Shown in pieces: positions 8,405 through 17,779 of a stretch of 64,000 bases of DNA (the stretch's first letter is position 1; each line of letters opens with the position of its first letter). The notes under the pieces are model-generated. The model made no database searches. It saw nothing but the letters and a program-made list of their open reading frames with translations, and was not told the DNA's origin. This stretch comes from Mesorhizobium tianshanense. GTDB lineage: Bacteria; Pseudomonadota; Alphaproteobacteria; Rhizobiales; Rhizobiaceae. The stretch spans positions 58,616 through 122,615 of the forward strand of contig NZ_VLKT01000019.1 in assembly GCF_007830515.1 (NCBI RefSeq). Direction: 5' to 3'. Both the position numbers and the translations under genes were made by a program.

Positions 8405-9175
8405 TTACCGCAACTCCACCCACACCGGCGCATGGTCGCTGGCGCCGGGCCCGCCGCGCACGTCGCGGTCGATCCCAGCCCCGGCCAATCGCCGCGCCAG
8501 CTTCTTCGACAGCAAGATATGGTCCAGCCGCAAGCCAGCGTCGCGCGGCCAGCGGTTGCGGCGATAATCCCAGAATGTGTAGAGCGTGTCCTTGGGATGC
8601 TTCTTGCGCAGCGCGTCGGTCCAGCCTTGGACGAGGAGTGCTGCGAACGCGGCGCGGCTTTCCGGCTGCACCAGCGCATTGTCGTCATAGGAGCGGGTCG
8701 GGTATATGTCGCGCGGCTCGGGCACGACGTTGTAGTCGCCGGCCAGCACCACCGGCAGGCCGGTGTCGAACAGTTCCGCCGCATGGGCGTTCAGGCGCTC
8801 GTGCCAGGCCAGCTTGTACTGGAATTTCGGACCGGGCTGCGGGTTGCCGTTCGGCGCATAGAGCGAGCCGACGACGACGCCGTTGACCGCCGCCTCGATG
8901 TAGCGGGCCTGCTGGTCGCTCTCGTCGCCGGGCAGCGCCTCGCGGGTCAGTACAGGTTCGGAACCCCGCGCGAGTATGGCGACGCCGTTCCAGGTCGGCT
9001 GCCCCACCCACACCGCGCCATAGCCGGCCGCGGCGAGTGCCGTGCGCGGAAACTGCGTTTGCCTTGCCTTCAGTTCCTGCAGGCAGACGATGTCGGGCTT
9101 GGCGGCAGCCAGCCAGGCCAGCAGGTTTTGCAGCCGGCTGTTGATGTTGTTGATGTTGAAGGTGGCGATTTTCAT
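8405..9175 (-). CDS. xthA: exodeoxyribonuclease III
   Basis: This 256-residue protein is an ExoIII-type AP endonuclease and 3'-5' exonuclease acting in base-excision repair. The family motifs are in order: MKIATFNINNI, CLQELKA with the metal-binding Glu, WNGVAILAR, GSLYAPNG, the GDYNVVPEPRDIY active site, DHILLS, and the terminal SDHAPVWVEL with the catalytic His. Length matches the family. It starts nine bases after the alpha/beta hydrolase stop and is likely co-transcribed with it. The NHEJ operon lies a little further upstream on the same strand. Confidence 0.95.
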   Translation of the reverse strand: MKIATFNINNINSRLQNLLAWLAAAKPDIVCLQELKARQTQFPRTALAAAGYGAVWVGQPTWNGVAILARGSEPVLTREALPGDESDQQARYIEAAVNGVVVGSLYAPNGNPQPGPKFQYKLAWHERLNAHAAELFDTGLPVVLAGDYNVVPEPRDIYPTRSYDDNALVQPESRAAFAALLVQGWTDALRKKHPKDTLYTFWDYRRNRWPRDAGLRLDHILLSKKLARRLAGAGIDRDVRGGPGASDHAPVWVELR

Positions 9176-9184
9176 CGGCCTGCT

Positions 9185-9829
9185 TCAGCGCACGATGCGC
9201 TCGGTCCACGCCTTCACCGCATCAGCCAGTGTCTTCAGATGATCGGCCGTGGAGAAGCCGGAGACGCTCTTGCGCGGCTTGAGGTCATGATCGCCGTCCT
9301 CCAGCCACAGCATCTCGATTGCATCCGATAGCGCGTAGGTCGCGACCTCGTCCTTCGTGCCGAACTCGTCGCGCATGCCCTGGCAGATCAGTGTCGGCGT
9401 CTTGAGATCGGCGAGATGCTTGGTGCGTAGTTGCTGCGGCTTGGCCGGCGGATGGAAGGGGTAGCCCAGACAAAGCAACCCTGAAATCTCGTCCTTCGAA
9501 AACATCTCGTCGGCGATCATCGAGGCGACGCGTCCGCCCATCGACTTGCCGCCGATGATGAGCGGCCCCTTCAGGCCCTTCGCCCTGAGGTCGGCGATCG
9601 CCTTGATGTATTCGGGATTCACCGTCTCGGCGCGCGGCGGCGGCTTGCGATGGCCGTAGCGGCGAGCGGCCATGTAGTGGAATTCGAAGCGCGCGACCCG
9701 GAAGCCGGCGACAGCCAGCGCTTTTGCCGTGGCGGTCATCGAGGCCGAGTCCATCGGTGCCCCGGCGCCATGGGCGAGCATGATGGTGGTGGCGGCGGTG
9801 TCGGGACCGTCGAGGAGGAAGGCGGTCAT
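9185..9829 (-). CDS. alpha/beta hydrolase of the KANL3/Tex30 type
   Basis: This 214-residue cytoplasmic hydrolase shows the oxyanion-region motif LAHGAGAPMDS, the nucleophile elbow GGKSMGGRVAS, an acid-containing strand (TLICQGMRDEFG), and the catalytic His in LEDGDHDL. That set matches the small dienelactone-hydrolase-like proteins of the KANL3/Tex30 group, whose substrates are unknown. It lies directly upstream of exonuclease III with a nine-base gap, so both probably share a transcript. Upstream, 9862-10035 carries an inverted pair of repeats. Confidence 0.85.
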   Translation of the reverse strand: MTAFLLDGPDTAATTIMLAHGAGAPMDSASMTATAKALAVAGFRVARFEFHYMAARRYGHRKPPPRAETVNPEYIKAIADLRAKGLKGPLIIGGKSMGGRVASMIADEMFSKDEISGLLCLGYPFHPPAKPQQLRTKHLADLKTPTLICQGMRDEFGTKDEVATYALSDAIEMLWLEDGDHDLKPRKSVSGFSTADHLKTLADAVKAWTERIVR

Positions 9830-9861
9830 AACGGCGCAGGAAGAGAGCCGACCGTGACGCT

Positions 9862-10035
9862 GCCAATCTCCCCCCTCGTGGGGGAGATGCCCCGCAGGGC
9901 AGAGGGGGGCGTGAAGAAATGCAAGCCTTCGGTCAAACTTCCAAGCGGAACCACGCTCTGCAATTTATCGACCTGTCGGCGGGACAGCGCCCCCCTCTGT
10001 CCTGCCGGACATCTCCCCCACAAGGGGGGAGATCG
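9862..10035. repeat. inverted pair of G/C-rich intergenic repeats
   Basis: One copy at 9862-9910 reads GCCAATCTCCCCCCTCGTGG and continues into a CAGGGCAGAGGGGGG end. A second copy at 9988-10035 has the same parts in the opposite orientation (CCCCCCTCTGTCCTGCCGGA onward). Each copy is itself a hairpin. The pair encloses 77 bp of unrelated sequence. The same family occurs at 22593-22752 and 25700-25750. Confidence 0.8.
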
Positions 10036-10064
10036 GCTGTCATCTCGGCTTTCTCCAATCATGG

Positions 10065-11174
10065 TCACCCCGCCGACATTCGCGCCAGTTGCAAATCGAC
10101 GAACTGGATGCCCTTGGCCGCCATGCGCGCCCATTCGGAGCTGGCGTCGAGCTCGAGATAACGCGACCAGTTCCGCCGTGCCTCTGCAAGGTTTCCTGCA
10201 TCGAACTCCAGCCGTGCCAGGTTGAACACCGCATCGGCATAGTTGGCGTCGAGTGCGATCGCCTTCTGCAGGTGCCGTCGCGCCGAGGCCACGCGGCCCT
10301 CATCGCTCATCAGCCCGGCGAGGTTGAACCAAGCCTCGACAAAGCCGGGGTCGAGCTTGATGGCGCGGGCATAGTCGTGCGCCGCCTCGGCCGCATGACC
10401 TGAAGCGCGCAGACAATTGGCGCGGTTGAAGGCGGCGATGGCGTCGGTCGGATCGATGGCCAGGCAGCGCCGGTAGAGTGCCGCCGCCTGTTCATGGTCT
10501 TCAGCCGCTTCCGCGGCTTCGGCGTCGGCGAACAATTCTTCCAGCGTGTCGTCATCCGCCGACCCCAGATCGAACAGCAACTGGCCGTCGAGCTCGCTCT
10601 GGCCGTCCTCGAGATAGATCGCATCGGCGCGCCCATGCTGCGAGCCGACATTGAGCGACTTGGCGGTCAGCGAGGCGACCGGGCCGGAGCGGTGCACCGA
10701 GCGCGCGATCGCCCCCCACGAGGCGCCGCCGGCGACCAGCCCGGCATATTTGCGGGCCAGGATCAGGTCGCGAAACGAATAGGGCTCGCAATCATGCTCG
10801 AAGGCATCGAACAGGCTGAGAAGGTCGAGGTCGGATGCGGCCAGCCGCGACTGATCGAGAAGCGATTGCCGTGATAGGGCCGAGGCCTCAGGCGCCTTCA
10901 TCAGACCGAGCAGGCGCAAAAAGCCGTTTTCGCTGATGAGCTTGCGACCGGCCCCGCGCTCGGCCGCGACCCGGCGCTCGATCTCGGCATCCCCGGCCTT
11001 GGCGAGATATGTGCGTCCGAACACCACATGGGTGGTGCGCCTGGTGACGCCGCGCCGCAACTGGCCGTGCTGGCGCTCGACCTCGCGCGCCGCCAGCCTG
11101 AGCGGGAACGCCGCCAGCGCGCCGATGGTGCCGAAGACGCTGCCCGGGGGTGTTATGCCAGTGGGCGCCGTCAC
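10065..11174 (-). CDS. BRCT-like/HTH/TPR protein coupled to ku
   Basis: This 369-residue protein has three recognisable parts. Residues 1-95 resemble a BRCT domain (FGTIGALAAFPLRLA, RRTTHVVFGRT, KLISENGFLRLLGL). Residues 115-165 look like a MerR-type helix-turn-helix (YSFRDLILARKYAGLV). Residues 215-350 hold TPR repeats with the usual A-x-x-x-L-D-P spacing. It starts at a GTG that overlaps the ku stop codon in the sequence GTGA, a classic coupling arrangement, so it should be made together with Ku. A role in recruiting or regulating end-joining factors is an inference from this position and from the BRCT-like region. BRCT and HTH calls are by eye. Confidence 0.75.
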   Translation of the reverse strand: MTAPTGITPPGSVFGTIGALAAFPLRLAAREVERQHGQLRRGVTRRTTHVVFGRTYLAKAGDAEIERRVAAERGAGRKLISENGFLRLLGLMKAPEASALSRQSLLDQSRLAASDLDLLSLFDAFEHDCEPYSFRDLILARKYAGLVAGGASWGAIARSVHRSGPVASLTAKSLNVGSQHGRADAIYLEDGQSELDGQLLFDLGSADDDTLEELFADAEAAEAAEDHEQAAALYRRCLAIDPTDAIAAFNRANCLRASGHAAEAAHDYARAIKLDPGFVEAWFNLAGLMSDEGRVASARRHLQKAIALDANYADAVFNLARLEFDAGNLAEARRNWSRYLELDASSEWARMAAKGIQFVDLQLARMSAG

Positions 11175-12076
11175 CCTTTGCTCTTGCCGACGGCCTTGAG
11201 AAGGTTGGCCTTGAGCGGATTTTCCTTGGCCGCCGCAGTCTTGCCCTTGGCCGCCGGCTTCGCCGCCTCGTCGGCCTTGCTCTTCGACTTGGCCGGCGGC
11301 TTGGCCGATTGCGACAGGCTGGCCTTCAGCGCATCCATCAGATTGATGACGTTGCCGCGTTCGGGGGCGGCGGCGATGATCGGCTTGTGGCCCTTGAGCT
11401 TCTCGCGGATCATCGCCATCAGCGCGATCTCGTAGCGGTCCTCGTAATTCTTCGGATCGAAGGTGGTTTCCTTCTGCTTGATCAGCGCCTCGGCAAGCTG
11501 CAGCATTTCCGGGTCGGGCTTGCCAGCCGGGATGTTGCCGAAATATTCAGCCGTGCCACGCACTTCGTTGGGATTCCTCAAGGTGCAGACGAACATGCCG
11601 TTCTCGCGCGCGCCGATCGTCACCACGCGCTCGCGACTGGACAGAACCAGCCGCGCGATCGCCAGCTTGCCCGACTTGCGCATGGCTTCGCGCAGCACGG
11701 CGAAGGTCTCCTCGGCCATCGCACCATCCGGCGCCAGGTAATAGGGCGCGTCCTGGTAGATCACGTCGACCTCGCCCTCGTCGACGAAGGCTTCGATATT
11801 CATCGTGTGATTGGATTCGATGCGCACCGCGTCGAGGTCGGTGTCATCGATGATGATGTACTGTTTGTCCTCGTATTCGTAGCCCTTGACCAGGTCCGAA
11901 CGTTCGACCAGCCCGAGTTCGGGATCGACCGGCTTCATGTTGATGCGGTTGTGCGTCTTCTTGTGCAACTGGTTGAAGCTGATCCGCTCGCTCGCACTTG
12001 TCGCCGGATAGAGCCGGACCGGACAACTGACGAGGCTGAGCTTGAGGTAACCTTTCCAACTTGCCCTGGGCGCCAT
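11171..12076 (-). CDS. ku: Ku homodimeric end-binding protein of NHEJ
   Basis: This 301-residue bacterial Ku binds DNA double-strand ends and recruits LigD. The core begins with RASWKGYLKLSLVSCPVRLY and contains NRINMKPVDPE, KGYEYEDKQYIII and the beta-barrel and bridge segments to about residue 255. The C-terminal tail is rich in Lys, Ala and Pro, as in other bacterial Ku proteins where it contacts DNA and LigD. The start follows GGAGAATTTTC. It lies 90 bases downstream of ligD and overlaps the next gene by four bases, forming a three-gene NHEJ operon. Confidence 0.96.
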   Translation of the reverse strand: MAPRASWKGYLKLSLVSCPVRLYPATSASERISFNQLHKKTHNRINMKPVDPELGLVERSDLVKGYEYEDKQYIIIDDTDLDAVRIESNHTMNIEAFVDEGEVDVIYQDAPYYLAPDGAMAEETFAVLREAMRKSGKLAIARLVLSSRERVVTIGARENGMFVCTLRNPNEVRGTAEYFGNIPAGKPDPEMLQLAEALIKQKETTFDPKNYEDRYEIALMAMIREKLKGHKPIIAAAPERGNVINLMDALKASLSQSAKPPAKSKSKADEAAKPAAKGKTAAAKENPLKANLLKAVGKSKG

Positions 12077-12166
12077 GAAAATTCTCCTACGCGGCCGTGC
12101 ACTGTCGAACTGTTCACAGCGCTTCGTCCGGAGGACGAACGGCGCCGCGGAAATCCTACATGGCCC

Positions 12167-14647
12167 CTACAATACCGGCAAATCCCTAGCGAAATCTTCC
12201 ATGTCCGCCCAGGGATCGCCGGAGGTGTTCAGAAGGCCAGGCAGCGAAGAATAATTCAAATCTTCCGGAGCGTCGATGGATTCCAGGTCGGACCAGCTCA
12301 CCGGTGTGGAGGCCGGCAGATTGGTGCGGGCGCGTAGCGAGTAAGGCGCCGCCGAGGTGTGGCCGCGCGCATTGCGATGATAGTCTATGAAGATGCGCCG
12401 CTTGCGGTTGTCCTTGCCCATGGTGGTGGTGAAGGTGTCGGGCGCGGTAGCCGCCAATGCCGAGGAAATGGCGCTGGTGGCCTGGTGCAGCTTCTTCCAG
12501 TTCTGTTTTTGCGTCACCGGCACGGTGATATGGATGCCCTTGCCGCCCGACGTCTTCGCGAACGGCACCAGCCCCATCGCTTCCAGCCCGGCGCGGATAT
12601 ACACCGCAGCCTCGACCACCTCGCGCCAGCTAACCCCCTCGCCGGGATCGAGGTCGAAGACGATCAAATCGGGCTTGTCGAGCCGCGTGCGATGGGTGCC
12701 CCAGGTGTGGAACTCGACGACGCCGAACTGCGCCAGCGCCAGATAGCCCTTGGCATCCTCGACCGACAGATAGGATTTGGTCTCGCCCTCGGAATTGGTC
12801 GCCTCGAAGGTCGCCACCGAGGAAGGCATTCCGGTGAAGGCATGGCGCTGGAAGAAACAGTCCTGCGGCTTGCCGGTCGGGCAGCGCACCAGCGACACCG
12901 GGCGGCCGAGAATGTGCGGCAGCATGAAGTCGCCGACCAGCGCGTAGTAGACGGCGATGTCGAGCTTGGTCGGTCCGGTCTTGCCGAACAGCCGCCGCGT
13001 CGGGTTGGTCACCCAGATGGCGGCGAGGTCGGCCTCGGCGATCAGCCGCTTGCGCTTGGCTGACACCGGTGTCGACAGGCCGACATCCCTGAGCCCGCGG
13101 AACACAGCGTGGCGCAGTGCATTGTCCGTGGTACGGTTGGCATAGTGGATATGGGCCGAGAGCAGCGGCCGCACCCAGTTCATCTCGCGCATGATCTCCC
13201 GAGGAACCCCTTCGGGCGCAGACGCGCCGGCGCGCATGGGCTCCAGCCGCGTCAGCAATTCGCCCGCGGTCTCGGCATCGAAGCCGGTGCCGACCTTGCC
13301 GCGATAATGCAATTCGCCGTCCTCGAATTCGCCGAGACCCAGCGCTGCCAGCCCCTCCGCCGCGTCGGAGATGGTATAGCCGGCGATGACGAAGTCGCCG
13401 GTTTTCAGCGCCTTGGTCTTGGTCCATGTCTTGGTGCGGCCGCTTTGGTAGACCGCCGTGGCGCGTTTGGAGACGACGCCCTCCAGCTCCATCTCGGAAG
13501 CCTGGTCATAGAGTGCCTGGCCGTCGCCTTCGACATGGTCTGAAAACTGGATGGCGGAGTTGGCGCCAAGCCCGGACAGCAGTTGCGCAAGCAGCGCCTT
13601 GCGCCGGCCGAGCGGTGCTTTTCTCAAGTCCCAGCCGTCGAGATAAAGCAGGTCGAAGGCATAAAAGTGCAGCTTGTTGCCAGCACCCTCGGCCAGCGCG
13701 TCCTGCAAAAGGGCGAAGCGGCTGATGCCCTTGGCGTCGAGCACGACGATTTCGCCGTCGATAACAGCCTCGCGGCAGGGCAGCCTGGCGAAGGCATGCG
13801 GCAGGTCGCCATAGCGCCTGGTCCAGTCGAGGCCGGCGCGGGTGATCAGCCGCACCTCGCCCTCGGAGAGATGCGCCATGGTACGGTAGCCGTCGAACTT
13901 GATCTCGTGCAGCCAGACTTCGCCCGTGCGGTCCGCAGGATCATCTCCGCCCGGCGGCTTCGGAACCTGCGTCGCCAGTTGCGGCTCGATGCGGGCAGGC
14001 GCTGGCGTCTTTACCGCATCGGGCAGCGCGCCGGGTTTCAGCACGACAGGTTTTGCCTGTTTGGCCGCCGGCTTCGGCGGCGCCACCAGCTCCTCGATGC
14101 GGCGGCCGGATTTGACGCTTTCCGGCCGGGCGGCAAGGATGTCGAGCTTGGCGGCGGCGGCGAGGTCGCGCTCCTTGAACAGCAGCCAGTTCTTCTTGTC
14201 GCTGTCCTCGCCGGGTTTTGGCTTCAGCCGAGTCAGCATCCAGCCGCCATTCAGCTTCTCGCCGGCCAGCCGGAACTTGAAGGCGCCGGTGCGCAGGCTC
14301 TTCTCGACGTCGTCCATCGGCGCCCAGACGCCGGTGTCCCAGACGATCATCGGCCCGCCGCCATACTCGCCCTCGGGAATGACGCCCTCGAAATCGATAT
14401 ATTCGAGCGGATGATCCTCCGTCTCGACCGCCAGCCGCTTGTCAGCGGGGTTGAGAGACGGGCCGCGAGGCACCGCCCAGCTTTTCAGCACATCGCCAAC
14501 CTGCAAACGCAAATCATAGTGATCGGCAGTGGCGTGGTGTTTGTGCACGACAAAGCGGTTGCCTTCGCCGGCAACCAGCCCGCCGGCGGGTTCCGGCGTC
14601 TTGCTGAACTCGCGTTTGGCGCGATAAGCCTTGAGCTTCGACGTCAT
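12167..14647 (-). CDS. ligD: multifunctional DNA ligase D
   Basis: This 826-residue protein has the full LigD set in the order phosphoesterase, ligase, polymerase. The N-terminal 3'-phosphoesterase (about residues 20-175) shows HHATADHYDLRLQ and PEGEYGGG. The ATP-dependent ligase (about 240-540) carries the nucleotidyl-acceptor Lys in HEIKFDGYR, with VIDGEIVVLD and VSKR. The primase-like polymerase (about 560-815) has FQRHAFTGMP, FDLDPGEG with the metal aspartates, and SGGKGIHI. It seals double-strand breaks with Ku in non-dividing cells. It heads the ligD-ku-BRCT/TPR operon. No SOS-type operator was seen before it. Confidence 0.96.
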   Translation of the reverse strand: MTSKLKAYRAKREFSKTPEPAGGLVAGEGNRFVVHKHHATADHYDLRLQVGDVLKSWAVPRGPSLNPADKRLAVETEDHPLEYIDFEGVIPEGEYGGGPMIVWDTGVWAPMDDVEKSLRTGAFKFRLAGEKLNGGWMLTRLKPKPGEDSDKKNWLLFKERDLAAAAKLDILAARPESVKSGRRIEELVAPPKPAAKQAKPVVLKPGALPDAVKTPAPARIEPQLATQVPKPPGGDDPADRTGEVWLHEIKFDGYRTMAHLSEGEVRLITRAGLDWTRRYGDLPHAFARLPCREAVIDGEIVVLDAKGISRFALLQDALAEGAGNKLHFYAFDLLYLDGWDLRKAPLGRRKALLAQLLSGLGANSAIQFSDHVEGDGQALYDQASEMELEGVVSKRATAVYQSGRTKTWTKTKALKTGDFVIAGYTISDAAEGLAALGLGEFEDGELHYRGKVGTGFDAETAGELLTRLEPMRAGASAPEGVPREIMREMNWVRPLLSAHIHYANRTTDNALRHAVFRGLRDVGLSTPVSAKRKRLIAEADLAAIWVTNPTRRLFGKTGPTKLDIAVYYALVGDFMLPHILGRPVSLVRCPTGKPQDCFFQRHAFTGMPSSVATFEATNSEGETKSYLSVEDAKGYLALAQFGVVEFHTWGTHRTRLDKPDLIVFDLDPGEGVSWREVVEAAVYIRAGLEAMGLVPFAKTSGGKGIHITVPVTQKQNWKKLHQATSAISSALAATAPDTFTTTMGKDNRKRRIFIDYHRNARGHTSAAPYSLRARTNLPASTPVSWSDLESIDAPEDLNYSSLPGLLNTSGDPWADMEDFARDLPVL

Positions 14648-14756
14648 GTCCGCACACCAGGCGGGATGCGTCGGCTGCGCAAAAACAAGGACTTGACCCG
14701 CATCGCTTGAATCACGTTGTCAGCATGCGGCAGGCCGATGTCACGCCTCACCAAGC

Positions 14757-14981
14757 TCAATCGTCGGCGGCCGGCGTCAGTTCGAGCTCGGCCGGCGACA
14801 GACCCTGCTGGAGCTGGCTCAGCCGGAACTCATCGACCCAGTAGGCCTCGCCGTCGACGAGGACGCGCGCTTTGTAGGCGCCGGCGGAAAAGCTCTGTGC
14901 GGTGATGTAGACCTTGTGGCGGTCGAGCGCCCTGCGCACCGCGGCGCGCTTGGAATTCTGGCTGGTGACGGAACTGGCCAT
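14757..14981 (-). CDS. small conserved-type protein of unknown function
   Basis: This 74-residue protein begins MASSVTSQNSKRAAVRRALD and contains VYITAQSFSAGAYKARVLVD and WVDEFRLSQLQQG. The basic N-terminal helix followed by beta strands hints at a compact nucleic-acid or protein-binding fold, but no family is recognised. The frame stays open to 15122, but the upstream part lacks protein-like composition. It sits just upstream of ligD on the same strand, 109 bases away, so it might belong to the end-joining locus. Confidence 0.5.
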   Translation of the reverse strand: MASSVTSQNSKRAAVRRALDRHKVYITAQSFSAGAYKARVLVDGEAYWVDEFRLSQLQQGLSPAELELTPAADD

Positions 14982-15402
14982 GACACGCTCACACGCATAC
15001 CACCGCAGGAGAAAGCGGCTGGCATAAGGATGGCCGAGACAGACGGTCGTGTCAATTTTCTGTAGCGCACGCTGAGCATTGACAGGCGCACGGCCGATTT
15101 TTGAACCGCCGCGTTCTGCCATGACCGTGGCAGCAACCGCGCCGATGAAGGGTGATCCACGTCGGAGCTGTTTCAGCTGTTCAGTGGATCACCCGCCCGC
15201 CTCGTGTCCTTCCCAAGACAGGAAACCGTATAGGCGCATTGAGGGACCTGCGTGTTGACCCAGATCAAGTGGTCAATGGTGAGAATTGGACTCAGAGAAC
15301 GTGACGAACTCACGACTGACTGTTCATCATCCGATGCCGCCCACGGACTCCTCCGCCTTTGCAATAGCAGCCACGTTGCGCGCTTTAGCCTCGCAAAGCA
15401 CT
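14982..15402. other. 421-bp stretch without a supported gene
   Basis: Short open frames on both strands here lack ribosome sites and protein-like composition. The sequence is less GC-rich than its neighbours around 15240-15420. I see no repeat or RNA structure in it. Confidence 0.4.
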
Positions 15403-16257
15403 TTAGCGGAAAAGCATCACGGGCACTTTGCACGATCGTATCATCTCGGTCGTCGTGGAGCCGATGACGAAGCTGCGGATGCGCGAGTGCCCGTAGGCAC
15501 CCATGACCAGGAGGTTGATCCCCTCGTCTTCAATCGTCCGGGCAATGACAGTGTCGGCTTGGCCCGCAACGATGTCGGCTTTAACGGGATATCCGCCAGC
15601 CTGGAGAATCGAAACGGCATCCTGAAGCCGTTTTTGGGCCTCTGGCGTGTCTTGCTCAACCATCAGAAGGCGGCAGGACAGGCCTTCGAACAGCCGGCTG
15701 CGGGCGACATGGTCGACGGCCTTCAAGCTGCTCGCGCCGCCGTCGAAGGCAATCAGGAAGCTCTCGATGGGCTTGAACGCCCGCGATGCGACGAAGATCG
15801 GCTTGCGGCTAGAACGGGCGATGCGCTCGAGGTTCGAGCCCAGATGCAGTTTTGCGAAATCGGCGCCTTCGCCGCGCTTGCCGATCACCACCATATCCGC
15901 TTCGGCTTCCGTTTCCACGACCGTTTCGACGATATCGCCAATCCGGAGCTTGGTCGCGACGCCGGCGATGCCGGAAGCCTCGATCACCGCCTTGGCATCC
16001 TCGAGAATGGCGCGGCCGCGCTTCTGCGCGAGCTTTGCTCGCTGCTCGTCGAGCGCGGACAACTCCGCGAGGAGCGCGCTGCGAGCGCCGAGCGCGATGC
16101 TTCCACTCAGATCGGTCGGCGCGCTCGCGATTTCCCGGCGGCCGAGGACATGAAGAACTTCAATGGACGATCCCGTGCGTCTGGCGATCCAGGCAGCATG
16201 GTCGCAGACGCTCCGTGAGTAGACGGACCCGTCCACCAGCGCGATCAGTTTCGACAT
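15403..16257 (-). CDS. universal stress protein with two Usp domains
   Basis: This 284-residue cytoplasmic protein is a tandem UspA-type protein. Each half ends with the ATP-binding signature G-2x-G-9x-G(S): VIGKRGEGADF with LGSNLERI in the first and MGAYGHSRIRSFVIGSTT in the second. Both halves keep the Asp of the first strand (LVDGS, IAFDGG). It starts behind GGAGGAACAA and lies 11 bases downstream of the SulP transporter, so the two form an operon. SulP-Usp pairs are common, and the Usp may modulate transport or report energy status. Confidence 0.92.
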   Translation of the reverse strand: MSKLIALVDGSVYSRSVCDHAAWIARRTGSSIEVLHVLGRREIASAPTDLSGSIALGARSALLAELSALDEQRAKLAQKRGRAILEDAKAVIEASGIAGVATKLRIGDIVETVVETEAEADMVVIGKRGEGADFAKLHLGSNLERIARSSRKPIFVASRAFKPIESFLIAFDGGASSLKAVDHVARSRLFEGLSCRLLMVEQDTPEAQKRLQDAVSILQAGGYPVKADIVAGQADTVIARTIEDEGINLLVMGAYGHSRIRSFVIGSTTTEMIRSCKVPVMLFR

Positions 16258-16268
16258 TTGTTCCTCCC

Positions 16269-17753
16269 TCAGTGCCCCATGAGGCGTTCAAGCGCGCCCG
16301 GCTTGTCGTGAATGGCGAGCCTGTCCACGATCGTCTCGCTTGCCTCGTTCAGCCCTATGATGTCGACTGTCGCGCCTTCCCGGCGGAACTTCAGCACGAT
16401 CATGTCAAGCGCTGCGACGCTGGAGATGTCCCAGATATGCGCCCGGCTGACGTCGATTGTCACCTTTTCAAGCGCTTCCTTGAAATCGAAGGCGGCGGTG
16501 AAGTCATCGGCCGACGCAAAGAAGACCTGGCCTTCGACGACGTAGGCCCGCGCCGTACCGTCCTGCGACAGCATGGACGTGACCCGGAAGATTTGCGCGA
16601 TCTTCCAGGCAAAGAAAATGCCGGACAAAAGGACGCCGACAAGAACGCCGATCGCCAGATTATGGGTGAAGACGACGCAGACAACCGTCGCCAGCATGAC
16701 CACCGACGAACTGCGTGGGTGATGCTTTAGGTTCCTGATCGACGACCAGGAGAATGTTCCGACCGAGACCATGATCATGATTGCGACGAGGGCCGCCATC
16801 GGTATCTGCTTCACCCAGTCGCCGAGCACGACGATCATGAACAGCAGGAGGCTGCCCGCGCAGAATGTGGACAGGCGACCCCTGCCGCCGGACTTCACGT
16901 TGATGATCGACTGGCCGATCATGGCGCAGCCGGCCATGCCGCCGATGAAACCGGTCGCGGTGTTGGCGATACCCTGACCGATGCATTCCTGATTCTTGTC
17001 GCTCGGCGTGTCCGTAAGATCGTCGACGATCGAGGCGGTCATCAGCGATTCCAGCAACCCGACAGCGGCCACCGCCGCCGAATACGGCAGGATGATCATC
17101 AGCGTTTCGAGGTTCAGCGGAATTTGCGGAATCAGGAAGACGGGCAGCGTCGAGGGCAGTTCGCCCATGTCGCCCACCGTCCTGAGGTCGAGGCCGAAAT
17201 ACATCGCGATCGCGGTCAGCACGAGGATGCAGATCAAGGGCGAGGGAATCGATTTCGTCAGGAGCGGAAACAGATAGATGATGCTGAGCCCGGCCGCCAC
17301 CATCACATAGGTCAGCCACGGCACGCCGATCAATTCCGGCAACTGCGCCATGAAGATGAGGATTGCCAGCGCGTTGACGAAGCCTGTCATCACCGAGCGC
17401 GACACGAAACGCATGACGTAGCCGAGACGGAGCAATCCGGCAGCGATCTGGATGAGACCGGCAAGTACGGTGGCGGCCAGGAGATACTGAAGCCCATGCT
17501 CCTTGACCAGGGTCACCATCAGCACGGCGGTCGCGGCGGTCGCCGCCGAGATCATGCCGGGACGGCCGCCGGTGATAGCGACGATCACCGCGATGGAGAA
17601 CGACGCGTAGAGGCCAATCTTGGGATCGACACCGGCAATGATGGAAAAGGCGATGGCTTCGGGGATGAGCGCCAGCGCAACCACCAGACCCGCGAGAATA
17701 TCGCCGCGAATGTTGCCGAACCACTGGTCGCGGTAAGCGGTAATTGAATGCAT
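16269..17753 (-). CDS. SulP-family anion transporter with STAS domain
   Basis: This protein of about 494 residues is an inner-membrane SulP permease. Roughly ten to twelve hydrophobic segments span residues 20-400, starting with GDILAGLVVALALIPEAIAF. The family signature around GLYASF and TGGRPGMISAATAATA is present. The C-terminal 100 residues form a STAS domain (VEGQVFFASADDF, DVSRAHIWDISSVAALD). Substrate could be sulfate or bicarbonate; the short loops do not decide it. The ATG at 17753 aligns better with the family than the TTG at 17780. A structured leader precedes it and a Usp gene follows. Confidence 0.92.
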   Translation of the reverse strand: MHSITAYRDQWFGNIRGDILAGLVVALALIPEAIAFSIIAGVDPKIGLYASFSIAVIVAITGGRPGMISAATAATAVLMVTLVKEHGLQYLLAATVLAGLIQIAAGLLRLGYVMRFVSRSVMTGFVNALAILIFMAQLPELIGVPWLTYVMVAAGLSIIYLFPLLTKSIPSPLICILVLTAIAMYFGLDLRTVGDMGELPSTLPVFLIPQIPLNLETLMIILPYSAAVAAVGLLESLMTASIVDDLTDTPSDKNQECIGQGIANTATGFIGGMAGCAMIGQSIINVKSGGRGRLSTFCAGSLLLFMIVVLGDWVKQIPMAALVAIMIMVSVGTFSWSSIRNLKHHPRSSSVVMLATVVCVVFTHNLAIGVLVGVLLSGIFFAWKIAQIFRVTSMLSQDGTARAYVVEGQVFFASADDFTAAFDFKEALEKVTIDVSRAHIWDISSVAALDMIVLKFRREGATVDIIGLNEASETIVDRLAIHDKPGALERLMGH

Positions 17754-17779
17754 GGAAGGGGAAGGTCCGTTGAAACACA

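Noticed and set aside
7007..9331. A 774-codon open frame on the plus strand across three genes
   Set aside because: It is antisense to the WD40, exonuclease III and hydrolase genes. High GC keeps it open; its composition (Ser/Gly/Ala runs) is that of a shadow frame.
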